From NCBI RefSeq assembly GCF_004101245.1, contig NZ_SCIN01000001.1:262784-326783 (forward strand): a DNA stretch of 64,000 bases. Reading direction: 5' to 3'. Below, one piece after another: positions 1-9,308 of the stretch (position 1 is its first letter; each line of letters begins with the position of its first letter). This DNA is from Sphingomonas sp. UV9 (GTDB lineage: Bacteria > Pseudomonadota > Alphaproteobacteria > Sphingomonadales > Sphingomonadaceae). The position numbers were made by a program, and so were the translations under genes. The notes under the pieces were generated by a model. That model saw only the letters and a list, made by a program, of their open reading frames with translations, was not told where the DNA came from and made no database searches.

Positions 1-1
1 G

Positions 2-880
2 GTGCCGAAGGTCGAGCGGTTCGCGTTGGGGGCGTTGATCGAGGAATTGGTGGTGCAGTTCCGGCCGTTGGCGGCGGAACGCGGGCTAGTGCTCGCGTCG
101 CATCCAAGCGCGTTCAGTGTCGCGACCGATCGCTCGTTGTTGCGGTCGATCCTGCAGAATTTCCTGTCGAACGCGGTGCGCTATTCGTCGGACGGGCGGA
201 TCTGGATCGGCGCGCGGCGGAGGGGCGACGATGTGTCGATCGAGGTGCGCGATGCCGGGCCGGGGATCGCCGATGCCGATCGCGAGCGGATCTTCGAGGA
301 GTTCGAGCGGCTCGAAAGCAAGGGGAGTGCGGGCTGCGGCGTCGGTCTGGGGCTGGCGATCGTACGGCGGACGGCGCGGTTGCTCGAGGCGCCGGTCGAG
401 TTGCGGTCGGCGCCGGGGCGGGGGACGACGTTTGCGGTGCGCGTGCCGATTGCGCCGGCCGGGCTCGACGTACCGTTGCCGACGCCTTCGGCGACGGGCG
501 CGTTGGTGCCGGGGTTGCGGGTGTTGTGCCTCGACAACGACGCGACGATTCTAGTAGCGCTCGATGCGGCGTTGCGCGCGCGGCGGTGCGTGCCGTTGCT
601 GGCGGCGACGATCGCCGAGGCGCTGCAACTCGCGGCGGACGAGGAGCCGGATGTCGCGCTGGTCGACTATCATCTCGACGAGGCGGAGGACGGGCTGGAT
701 GTGGTCTCGCGGTTGCAGGCGATGGAGCCCGCCCCGGCGATCGCGTTGGTGACGGCGGATCGCGCGGTCGCGGATGATCCGCGGTGTGCCGGGCTGGTGG
801 TGCTGACCAAGCCGGTCGTGCCGGCGGATCTGTGGCGGTTTATCGAGGAGGCTTCGGCCGCAGCGGCGCGGGGGAGGTGA
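2..880 (+). CDS. Hybrid sensor histidine kinase/response regulator, C-terminal part (5' end outside window)
   Basis: The frame is open at the left edge, so the true start lies upstream. The visible 292 residues hold a histidine-kinase ATPase domain (N box LQNFLSNAVRY near residue 51, G box DAGPGIADAD near 84, then GLGLAIV near 116), followed by a receiver domain (about 172-285). The receiver keeps the acidic cluster near 178-180, a likely phospho-accepting Asp222 in VDYHLD, and Lys270 in LTKP. The next gene, convergent, is a LuxR-type regulator joined to acs. In Vibrio and Pseudomonas the acetate switch is a transporter-fused kinase (CrbS/MxtR) with a LuxR regulator (CrbR/ErdR) controlling acs. 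I infer that this is the CrbS-type partner; the transporter part cannot be seen here. Confidence 0.85.
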   Translation: MPKVERFALGALIEELVVQFRPLAAERGLVLASHPSAFSVATDRSLLRSILQNFLSNAVRYSSDGRIWIGARRRGDDVSIEVRDAGPGIADADRERIFEEFERLESKGSAGCGVGLGLAIVRRTARLLEAPVELRSAPGRGTTFAVRVPIAPAGLDVPLPTPSATGALVPGLRVLCLDNDATILVALDAALRARRCVPLLAATIAEALQLAADEEPDVALVDYHLDEAEDGLDVVSRLQAMEPAPAIALVTADRAVADDPRCAGLVVLTKPVVPADLWRFIEEASAAAARGR

Positions 881-889
881 GCCCTTGTT

Positions 890-911
890 TCCTCCCCCTT
901 GCGGGGGAGGA
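890..911. terminator. G+C-rich inverted repeat between convergent genes
   Basis: A perfect stem with 9-bp arms (TCCTCCCCC and its complement) around a 4-base loop lies between the stops of the kinase and the LuxR regulator. It has no clear T tract. It matches the outer arms of the longer family A palindromes at 13424 and 37306, so it may be a half-length member of that repeat family that also stops transcription. Confidence 0.55.
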
Positions 912-945
912 TTGTGTGCGCTGATGGGGGCGCAGTTGGTGGCCG

Positions 946-1565
946 TCAGTCTGCGAAATGGATGTCCATCGCTCTCGCCGCGAGGACCGCCTGCGTGCGG
1001 TTCTGCACGCCAAGTTTGCGCAGGATCGCCGTCATGTGACCCTTCACCGTGCCCTCCGAGATACCGAGGTCGAACGCGACCTGCTTGTTCAGGCGACCGG
1101 CGAGCACGCCGAGCAGCACCTTCAATTCGGTCGGCGTCAGGCTGGCCACGCGCGCCGCCATGGCGTCGACGGGGGCGCCCTCGCTCGGCGCATCGCGTTC
1201 GCCGGCCAGCGCTCGCGCGACGGCGTTTTCCAGCGCGGCAAGATCGGCGGTCTTCGAGACGAAGCCGATCGCACCATAAGCACGCGCACGCGGTGCCGCC
1301 TCGGCTTCGTCCGCCGACGATACCACGACGATCGGCGTGTCGGGCCGCTCTGCATGCAGCAGCGCGACACCCGCGAACCCTTCCGACCCCGGCATCCGCA
1401 AATCGAGCAGGATCAGGTCGAGATGCACCGTACTGCGTACCGCATCGGCCGCCTCGCAGAGCTGCCCCGCCTCGATCACCACCGCATCGGGCGCAGCACG
1501 GCTGACCGCCAGCTTCAACGCCTGGCGGAACAGCGGGTGGTCGTCCGCGATGAGGATCGTGCGCG

Positions 1566-1569
<4 letters not shown>
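946..1569 (-). CDS. LuxR-type response regulator, CrbR/ErdR-like (acetate switch)
   Basis: This 207-aa protein has an N-terminal receiver domain (acidic pair Asp9-Asp10, likely phosphorylation site Asp56 in LLDLRMPG, Lys106 in GFVSK) and a C-terminal LuxR/GerE helix-turn-helix (about 145-200, with LTPTELKVL and [11 protein letters not shown]). Its ATG overlaps the acs stop codon as ATGA (1566-1569), so it should be translationally coupled to acs. Acs-linked LuxR regulators of this size are known as CrbR (Vibrio) or ErdR (Pseudomonas) and activate acs. The hybrid kinase facing it is the likely partner. The family call is firm; the acetate role rests on context. Confidence 0.88.
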
Positions 1570-3521
<1,952 letters not shown>

Positions 3522-3599
3522 CTGGCTCTCCTTTTGCCGCGCTGTACCCGGTCGCCCCGGCCAGTTCATCCCGCACCAAAGTCAGGGATGGCCGGGCGT

Positions 3600-3621
3600 T
3601 CGTGATGCGCCATGATCACGA
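3600..3621. promoter_or_regulatory. Dyad in the acs/porin divergent promoter, candidate operator
   Basis: Two perfect 7-bp inverted arms, TCGTGAT and ATCACGA, are separated by 8 bases in the 145-bp space between acs and the DcaP-like porin. A dyad of this size suits a dimeric regulator such as the LuxR-type protein encoded next to acs. The GTGA/TCAC half sites are 10 bases apart, not 6, so it is not a standard Crp site. Its function is inferred from position and symmetry only. Confidence 0.5.
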
Positions 3622-3666
3622 GGCTTATTCCACGCGCAAGACCAGTGGAAGGGCGCGGAGACGGGT

Positions 3667-5109
3667 ATGACACGAAAGGCGTTCAAGACGCGGCTGGCAC
3701 TGCCGGCGTTGCTGGCGGGAACTGCGCTGGTACCGGGCATAGCGCAGGCGCAGACGGCACGTGAGATCGAGCTCGAGACGCGGTTGAAGGCGCTCGAAGC
3801 GGCGGTGCAGGATCTGCGCGGCGAGTTGACCGCGGCGCGCGCGACGGCTTCGGCGCCGATCGCCCCAACGTCCATGAACGCCAATCCCATGACCGCGTCT
3901 TCGATGACCGCGTCTTCCGAGTCGCCAGGCCAATCGTCCGGCGCGACCAATGTGGCCCAGGCCAGGCCCGTCGCGACGAAGTCCGCACCCACCGACGGTT
4001 TCCGCGTCGGGAACACCACGGTCAAGCTGGGCGGCTTCGTGCGGCTCAACGCCATCGCCAGCCGCTACAGCGGTGGCGAGGTCGCGGTCGGGGGGCTGGG
4101 CAAGGAATTCTTCCTGCCGCAGCAGATCCCGGTCGGCGGCGGGTTCTCCAGCCAGGACCTGCTGCTCTCCGCGCGCCAGACCCGCCTGCTGTTCAGCACG
4201 GCGACGCCGATGAACGGCACCGACATAAAGACGCTGGTGGAGTTCGATTTCGCGCTCGCGACGGCGCCGGTCGGCGCGCAGCGCGCGACCAATCCCTACA
4301 CGCCCACCTTCCGCCGTGGCTTCATCGAATATGGCAACCTGTTGGTCGGGCAGGAATGGTCGACCTTCCAGAACATCGCGGTGCTGCCCGAGACGACCGA
4401 TTTCGTCGGACCGCTCGACGGCACGGTGTTCAACCGCCAGGCGCTGATCCGCTATTCCATCCCGTTGCGAACCGGGCTGACGTTGCAGGTCGCGGTCGAG
4501 AACCCCGAAACGGAAACCGCCCTGCCGGCCAACGCGGCGCTGGTCGACACGGATGACGACCGCCTGCCCGACGTGGTGGCACGGCTGAACTGGAAGTCGA
4601 CGCTGGGCGATTTCGCGCTGGCCGGTCTCGCGCGCGAACTGCGCACCGATACGCTGGGCCGCGGCGATACCGCCTTCGGGTGGGGCGTTTCCGGGTCCGG
4701 CAAGATCCCGATCGGCAAGCGTCACGACCTGCGCTTCATGGCGACCTACGGGCAAGGCATCGGCCGGTATCTGGGATTGGGATATGTCCCCGACGCGATC
4801 TACGGCGGCACCGCGACCCGGCTCGAGCGGATCGACAATTTCGCGGCCTTCGCGGCGCTGCGGATCGGCTGGACCGATTCGATCCACTCGACCGTCATGG
4901 GCAGCTACCAATCGGCCGATTATCCGGCCGGCGTGATCGTCACGGGACTGGCCAATGCCAAGTCCTATGGCGGCGCGGGAAACCTGTTCTGGTCGCCGGG
5001 CAAGGGCTTCGACATCGGCGTGGAATATCGCCACGCCGTCCGCGAACTGGTCTCGGGTGACACCGGTGCGCTCGATCGCTTGGAATTCGCCTTCAAATAC
5101 GGGTTCTGA
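3667..5109 (+). CDS. DcaP-like trimeric outer-membrane porin
   Basis: This 480-aa protein starts with a Sec signal peptide (cleavage likely after AQA, about residue 28) and a short coiled coil (about 30-57). A low-complexity Ala/Ser/Met linker follows, then a beta-rich barrel beginning near DGFRVGNTTVKLGGFVRLNA and ending in aromatic residues (FKYGF), as outer-membrane barrels do. This layout is that of the DcaP family, channels for negatively charged small molecules such as dicarboxylates. The ATG follows GGAGACGGGT. A 48-bp gap to the MHS transporter suggests one operon. The substrate is not known; acs next door suggests short organic acids. Confidence 0.85.
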   Translation: MTRKAFKTRLALPALLAGTALVPGIAQAQTAREIELETRLKALEAAVQDLRGELTAARATASAPIAPTSMNANPMTASSMTASSESPGQSSGATNVAQARPVATKSAPTDGFRVGNTTVKLGGFVRLNAIASRYSGGEVAVGGLGKEFFLPQQIPVGGGFSSQDLLLSARQTRLLFSTATPMNGTDIKTLVEFDFALATAPVGAQRATNPYTPTFRRGFIEYGNLLVGQEWSTFQNIAVLPETTDFVGPLDGTVFNRQALIRYSIPLRTGLTLQVAVENPETETALPANAALVDTDDDRLPDVVARLNWKSTLGDFALAGLARELRTDTLGRGDTAFGWGVSGSGKIPIGKRHDLRFMATYGQGIGRYLGLGYVPDAIYGGTATRLERIDNFAAFAALRIGWTDSIHSTVMGSYQSADYPAGVIVTGLANAKSYGGAGNLFWSPGKGFDIGVEYRHAVRELVSGDTGALDRLEFAFKYGF

Positions 5110-5157
5110 TTGCCCGACCCTCCACACTCCCACCGCTCCACCCAAGAGGATACCGCC

Positions 5158-6825
5158 ATGGCAACGACAACAGGGGACGCATCGCCCCTTGGTCACGTGA
5201 AGCAGAGCCAGCCGTTGATCATCATCGCATCCTCGCTGGGTGCGGTGTTCGAATGGTATGACTTCTACCTCTACGGCCTGCTCGCGACGATCATCACCGC
5301 GCAGTTCTTCTCGGGCGTCAACGAGACGACCGGGTTCATCTTCGCGCTGGCGGCGTTCGCGGCCGGGTTTGCGGTGCGGCCGTTCGGCGCGCTCGTGTTC
5401 GGGCGGATCGGCGATGTCGTCGGGCGCAAGAACACCTTCCTCGTCACCATGGCGATCATGGGGCTGTCGACGTTCCTCGTCGGCTTGCTCCCGAGCTACG
5501 CGTCGGTCGGCGTCGCCGCACCGATCGCGCTGGTCGTGCTGCGCTTGTTGCAAGGCCTCGCGCTCGGCGGCGAATATGGCGGTGCCGCGACCTATGTCGC
5601 CGAGCATGCGCCCGACAACAAGCGCGGGCTGTTCACCAGCTTCATTCAGACCACCGCCTCGCTCGGCCTGTTCGCGGCGTTGCTGATGGTCATCGGTGTC
5701 CGCACGGTCGTCGGCGAGGAGGCGTTCGCCGCCTGGGGTTGGCGCATCCCGTTCATCGTCTCGATCGCGCTGCTGGCGGTGTCGCTCTGGATCCGCATGC
5801 AGCTCGAAGAGAGCCCGGTGTTCCAGAAGATGAAGGACGAGGGCAAGACCTCGAAGGCGCCGCTGACCGAGGCGTTCGGCCAGTGGAGCAATTTGAAGAT
5901 CGTCCTGATCGCGCTGTTCGGTGCGGTCGTCGGGCAGGGCGTCGTGTTCTACACCAGCCAGTTCTACGCGTTGTTCTTCCTCGAGAAGAACCTGCGCGTC
6001 GACGGGCCGACCACCAACATCCTGATCGCGATCGCGCTGCTGATCGCGACGCCCGCGTTCATCTTCTTCGGCTGGCTGTCGGACAGGATCGGTCGCAAGT
6101 GGATCATCCTGACCGGCTGCGCGCTTGCCGCCTTCACCTACATGCCGCTGTTCCATGCGCTGTCGAAGGCCGCCAACCCCGCGCTGTATGCGGCACAGGC
6201 CAGTTCGCCGGTGAGCGTCGTCGCCAATCCCGAGGAATGCTCGGTCCAGTTTGATCCGGTCGGCAAGAACAAGTTCGACAGCAGCTCATGCGACATCGCC
6301 AAGTCGTATCTCGCTAAGGCGGGCATCTCGTACACCAACGTCGTCGCCCCCGCAGGAGCGGTCGCGCAGATCCATATCGGCGGCACGACGGTCCCGGTCG
6401 TCAACCCGGCAGTCGTCACCGGTCCCGATCGTGCTGCCGCGATCAAGACGTTCGGTACCGAAGTTAAGACCGCCCTTACCGCGGTCGGCTACCCTGAAAA
6501 GGCGGACCCGGCGCAGATCAACAAGCCGCTGGTCGTCGCGATCCTCGTCATCCTCGTGCTGTACGTGACGATGGTCTACGGCCCGATCGCCGCGCTTTTG
6601 GTCGAGCTGTTCCCGACCAAGATCCGCTACACGTCGATGTCGCTGCCCTATCATATCGGCAATGGCTGGTTCGGCGGATTCCTGCCGACCGCGGCGTTCG
6701 CAATGGTCGCGGCCACCGGGGATATCTATTACGGGCTCTGGTACCCGATCGTCGCCTGCGCGGTGACGGCCTTGGTAGGCCTCGTGTTCCTGCCGGAGAC
6801 GTTCCGCCGGTCGCTGCATAGCTGA
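5158..6825 (+). CDS. MHS-family MFS transporter with a large periplasmic loop insertion
   Basis: A 555-aa metabolite:H+ symporter of the ShiA/ProP/KgtP type. The N-terminal FEWYDFYLYG, the motif FGRIGDVVGRKN after the second membrane segment and the later GWLSDRIGRK are typical. The family usually has about 430-450 residues; here roughly 120 residues (about 337-455) are inserted between predicted TM9 and TM10, on the periplasmic side. The insertion carries two cysteines (residues 361 and 378) that could form a disulfide. The ATG at 5158 is preferred to an upstream TTG because AGAGGA lies before it. It follows the porin closely and may bring the porin's substrate across the inner membrane. Confidence 0.9.
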   Translation: MATTTGDASPLGHVKQSQPLIIIASSLGAVFEWYDFYLYGLLATIITAQFFSGVNETTGFIFALAAFAAGFAVRPFGALVFGRIGDVVGRKNTFLVTMAIMGLSTFLVGLLPSYASVGVAAPIALVVLRLLQGLALGGEYGGAATYVAEHAPDNKRGLFTSFIQTTASLGLFAALLMVIGVRTVVGEEAFAAWGWRIPFIVSIALLAVSLWIRMQLEESPVFQKMKDEGKTSKAPLTEAFGQWSNLKIVLIALFGAVVGQGVVFYTSQFYALFFLEKNLRVDGPTTNILIAIALLIATPAFIFFGWLSDRIGRKWIILTGCALAAFTYMPLFHALSKAANPALYAAQASSPVSVVANPEECSVQFDPVGKNKFDSSSCDIAKSYLAKAGISYTNVVAPAGAVAQIHIGGTTVPVVNPAVVTGPDRAAAIKTFGTEVKTALTAVGYPEKADPAQINKPLVVAILVILVLYVTMVYGPIAALLVELFPTKIRYTSMSLPYHIGNGWFGGFLPTAAFAMVAATGDIYYGLWYPIVACAVTALVGLVFLPETFRRSLHS

Positions 6826-6851
6826 TCGTACCGAAACGCTTGCGCTGACGG

Positions 6852-6883
6852 CGGCGTCGATCCGAACATTCGGATCGACGCCG
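6852..6883. terminator. Strong stem-loop between convergent genes
   Basis: A perfect inverted repeat with 15-bp arms (from CGGCGTCGATCCGAA) and a loop of only 2 bases lies 24 bp after the transporter stop and ahead of the convergent GST gene. There is no U tract. It is a good candidate for a two-way transcription stop. Confidence 0.65.
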
Positions 6884-6976
6884 TCCTGCGTTCCAGCCCG
6901 CCTTCCTGTGGGGATGTACGGGGCAGGCAGAGCGCTTCCTCCACGCCCGCAGCCCCGCACCACGCGTCGCGCCGGT

Positions 6977-7561
6977 CTAGACGAGGCCCTCGTGGCGCAT
7001 CGCTTCTTGCACGGCAGGGCGCGCCATCATGCGCTCGCGGAAGGCGACGAGCGGCGGCGGCGCATCCAGCTGGTTCTTCGCCGCCCACAACAGCATCACG
7101 AACAGATAGCAGTCCGCCGCACTCACCGCAGCGCCGAACAGATAGTCGCCTTCCATCGTGTCGGCGAGATAGGTCATCCGCTTGACGATGACCGCGCCGG
7201 CCTTCGCCTTTTCCTCGTCGCTGCCCCCGGCAAAGAACGGCTTGAAGCTCTTGTGGATCTCGGTGGAGATGAACGCGAGAGCCTCGAGCAAATGCGTATG
7301 CCCCATCGATCCGGTCGGCTTCAGCGCCGTATCCTGATGGGCGATCCAGTCGAGGATCGCGATGTTCTCGCTGAGCGTCTCACCCGTGTCGAGCGTGAGG
7401 GCAGGGACATAGCCCTTCGGATTGATCGCCGCGTAATCGGCGCCGCTTTCGGTCCGCTTGGTCTTCAGATCGACCTTCTCGTGGTCGAACGACAGCCCGG
7501 CCTCGTGCAAGGCGATGTGGTCGGCCAGACTGCAGGCACCAGGCGAATAATAGAGTTTCAT
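6977..7561 (-). CDS. gstA: Beta-class glutathione S-transferase
   Basis: A 194-aa GST. The N-terminus MKLYYSPGACSLADHIAL is diagnostic of bacterial beta-class enzymes, with Cys10 as the residue known to form a mixed disulfide with glutathione. The thioredoxin-like half spans about 1-80 (cis-proline motif YVPAL, then glutathione-binding SENIAIL), and the helical half about 88-190. It conjugates or reduces toxic electrophiles and peroxides in the cytoplasm. The start is 3' of the longest open frame and fixed by the conserved N-terminus. It lies 133 bp downstream of the class II aldolase on the same strand, but a strong stem-loop separates them. Confidence 0.93.
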   Translation of the reverse strand: MKLYYSPGACSLADHIALHEAGLSFDHEKVDLKTKRTESGADYAAINPKGYVPALTLDTGETLSENIAILDWIAHQDTALKPTGSMGHTHLLEALAFISTEIHKSFKPFFAGGSDEEKAKAGAVIVKRMTYLADTMEGDYLFGAAVSAADCYLFVMLLWAAKNQLDAPPPLVAFRERMMARPAVQEAMRHEGLV

Positions 7562-7654
7562 CGATGTCTCTCCGTGTTGCCCTGCCTGAACGCGCAGGAC
7601 GGGCGACCGGCTGCATGGCAAGCACGGCGCGGGTCCAGTGCCGCGCCGGTCAAG

Positions 7655-7691
7655 GATCGCCGCCGCCGCCCGATGGGAGGCGGCGGCGATC
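7655..7691 (-). terminator. Stem-loop just after the aldolase gene
   Basis: Perfect 13-bp arms (GATCGCCGCCGCC and its complement) with an 11-base loop begin 3 bp beyond the stop codon of the class II aldolase. No T tract follows. It probably ends the aldolase transcript or protects its 3' end, which would separate it from the GST. Confidence 0.6.
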
Positions 7692-7694
7692 TGG

Positions 7695-8477
7695 TCAGTC
7701 CCGATAGCCCGGATTGACGCGGTCGAGCTTGCGCAGCAGCGCCGGCCAGGCGAGGCCATCGGCCAGCATGCGCATACCGGGGCCGCCCGACTGGCCTTCG
7801 ACCTTTTCGGCGACGCCCTGGTTCGGCGTGTTCAGGTTCTCCCGGCCGGCACTCAGCATCAGGACCTGTGCCTCGCACGCGCGCTCCAGGAAATACATGC
7901 GGAGAAAGGCCTGCGGAACGGATTCACCCACGGTCAGCGTGCCGTGGTTGCGCAGGATCATCGCGTTCTTCGTCCCGAGATCGGCCACCAGCCGCTCGCG
8001 CTCCTCCAGTTCGGTCGCGATGCCCTCGAAGTCGTGATAGGCGACGTCGTGCCCGGCGATCATCGCGGTCTGGGTATGCGGGAGCAGCCCCTCCGACATC
8101 GCCGATACCGCCTGGCCATGGGGCGTATGAAGATGCAGTACGGCGACCGCATCGTCGCGCCCGCCATGGATCGCGGAATGGATCACGAAGCCCGCGCGAT
8201 TGACCGGTGCCGGGGTGTCCATGACCTTGTTGCCGTCGACGTCGATCTTGACCAGCGAGGATGCGGTGATCTCCTCGAACATGTGCGTGTACGGATTGAT
8301 CAGGAAATGATGATCGGGACCCGGCACGCGCGCCGACAGATGCGTGAAGATCAGGTCGTCCCAGCCATAGAGCGCGACCAGCCGGTAGGCGGCCGCCAGA
8401 TCGACCCGCAGCGCCCATTCCTCGGCGGATACCTGCTCCCGTATCGTCGCCGTCGCCTTCAGTGCCGTAGCCATCAT
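7695..8477 (-). CDS. Class II aldolase/adducin family protein
   Basis: A 260-aa protein of the fuculose-phosphate-aldolase/adducin fold. The metal ligands typical of the family can be seen as the HLHTPHG motif in the middle and a later His in ILRNHGTLTVG; early HLSARVPG and FLINPY are also typical. Members without a sugar kinase nearby are often of unknown substrate, and no such partner is visible here. Start: two tandem ATGs (8477, 8474) follow AGGAGACGG; the second has slightly better spacing, so the protein could be one residue shorter. It is divergent from the Crp/Fnr regulator, which may control it. Confidence 0.85.
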   Translation of the reverse strand: MMATALKATATIREQVSAEEWALRVDLAAAYRLVALYGWDDLIFTHLSARVPGPDHHFLINPYTHMFEEITASSLVKIDVDGNKVMDTPAPVNRAGFVIHSAIHGGRDDAVAVLHLHTPHGQAVSAMSEGLLPHTQTAMIAGHDVAYHDFEGIATELEERERLVADLGTKNAMILRNHGTLTVGESVPQAFLRMYFLERACEAQVLMLSAGRENLNTPNQGVAEKVEGQSGGPGMRMLADGLAWPALLRKLDRVNPGYRD

Positions 8478-8494
8478 CCGTCTCCTATCGTTCA

Positions 8495-8513
8495 TATCGT
8501 TGAGCCGACGATA
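8495..8513. promoter_or_regulatory. Dyad between the aldolase and Crp/Fnr genes
   Basis: TATCGT and ACGATA form 6-bp arms around 7 bases in the 102-bp divergent promoter region. It could be an operator for the adjacent Crp/Fnr-type regulator. The half sites do not match the canonical Crp (TGTGA) or Fnr (TTGAT) sequences. Confidence 0.3.
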
Positions 8514-8579
8514 CGGCAGTCGCTGCGATAAGAATGTCGCGATGGTGACAATCTCGCCGAACCGCGTAAAAATGAGCGG

Positions 8580-9245
8580 ATGCGCGATCTGGACATCGAC
8601 CTGCTTGCGAACGATCCGTGGTTCGCGACCATGGCGGCAGAGCGTCGCGACGCGCTGTTGCGCGAGGCCCGCATCGAGCGGTTTGCGGCCGGTGCGCGGA
8701 TCTACGGATTGGGCGATCCGCCGAACGGGCTATGGGCGGTGCTGAAGGGACAGGTCCGGTTGAAGGGCGTTTCCGTGAACGGCGTCGAGTTGCTGGCGCT
8801 GATCGTACGGCCGGGGACCTGGTTCGGCGAGTTGTCGACGTTCGACGGGCTGCCGCGTCCTCATGAGGCGACGACGTTCGGAACGACAAGCCTGCTCCAC
8901 GTGCCGATGACCGCCTTCGTCCATGCAGCTGCGCTACAACCGGAATTGTACCGCGATCTCGGGCTGCTGGTCTGTGCGCATCAGCGCACCGCGTTGCGGT
9001 TCATCGCCAACAGCATCGGCCAGAGTATCCGGGTTCGGCTGGCCTTGGCGCTGCTCCGCGCGTCCGTTGCCGGCGATGGCACCGTCACCATTCGCCAGGA
9101 CGAACTTGCCGCAATCGTCGGCATCGCCCGCCAGACCCTCAACCGCCATCTGAAAACCTTCGAGCGCGAGGGTGTCGTGGCGGTCGCTTATGCGAAAATA
9201 CGGATACTCGATATGGCGGGCTTGCACGGCATCGCGACGGAATAG
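8580..9245 (+). CDS. Crp/Fnr family transcriptional regulator
   Basis: A 221-aa regulator with an N-terminal cyclic-nucleotide-binding-like beta roll (about 25-120, with GLWAVLKGQVRL and PGTWFGELSTFDG), a dimer helix, and a C-terminal winged helix (about 150-215, recognition helix in LAAIVGIARQTLNRHLK). No N-terminal Cys cluster is present, so it is not an oxygen-sensing Fnr. The Arg and Ser that bind cAMP phosphate in Crp are not seen in the expected form, so the ligand is unknown. It is divergent from the class II aldolase and has its own stem-loop terminator. Confidence 0.9.
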   Translation: MRDLDIDLLANDPWFATMAAERRDALLREARIERFAAGARIYGLGDPPNGLWAVLKGQVRLKGVSVNGVELLALIVRPGTWFGELSTFDGLPRPHEATTFGTTSLLHVPMTAFVHAAALQPELYRDLGLLVCAHQRTALRFIANSIGQSIRVRLALALLRASVAGDGTVTIRQDELAAIVGIARQTLNRHLKTFEREGVVAVAYAKIRILDMAGLHGIATE

Positions 9246-9272
9246 TCGGTCGCGATACTAGTGCTCGCAAGT

Positions 9273-9300
9273 CCCCCGCGTCGTTCGTCACGACGCGGGG
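9273..9300. terminator. Stem-loop between the Crp/Fnr gene and paoC
   Basis: Arms of 10-11 bp (CCCCGCGTCGT, 9274-9284, with its complement at 9290-9300) around a 5-base loop lie between the two convergent stop codons (9245 and 9309). It is a likely shared transcription stop, without a clear U tract. Confidence 0.6.
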
Positions 9301-9308
9301 AAGGGCGG

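Noticed and set aside
3600..3621. A Crp site in the acs promoter
   Set aside because: GTGA and TCAC half sites are present but 10 bases apart, not the 6 that Crp needs. I keep it only as an unassigned dyad.
3625..6156. A very long open antisense frame (843 codons) opposite the porin and transporter
   Set aside because: It is a high-G+C shadow of two well-supported genes; it is rich in Arg, Gln and Asp and has no recognisable domain.
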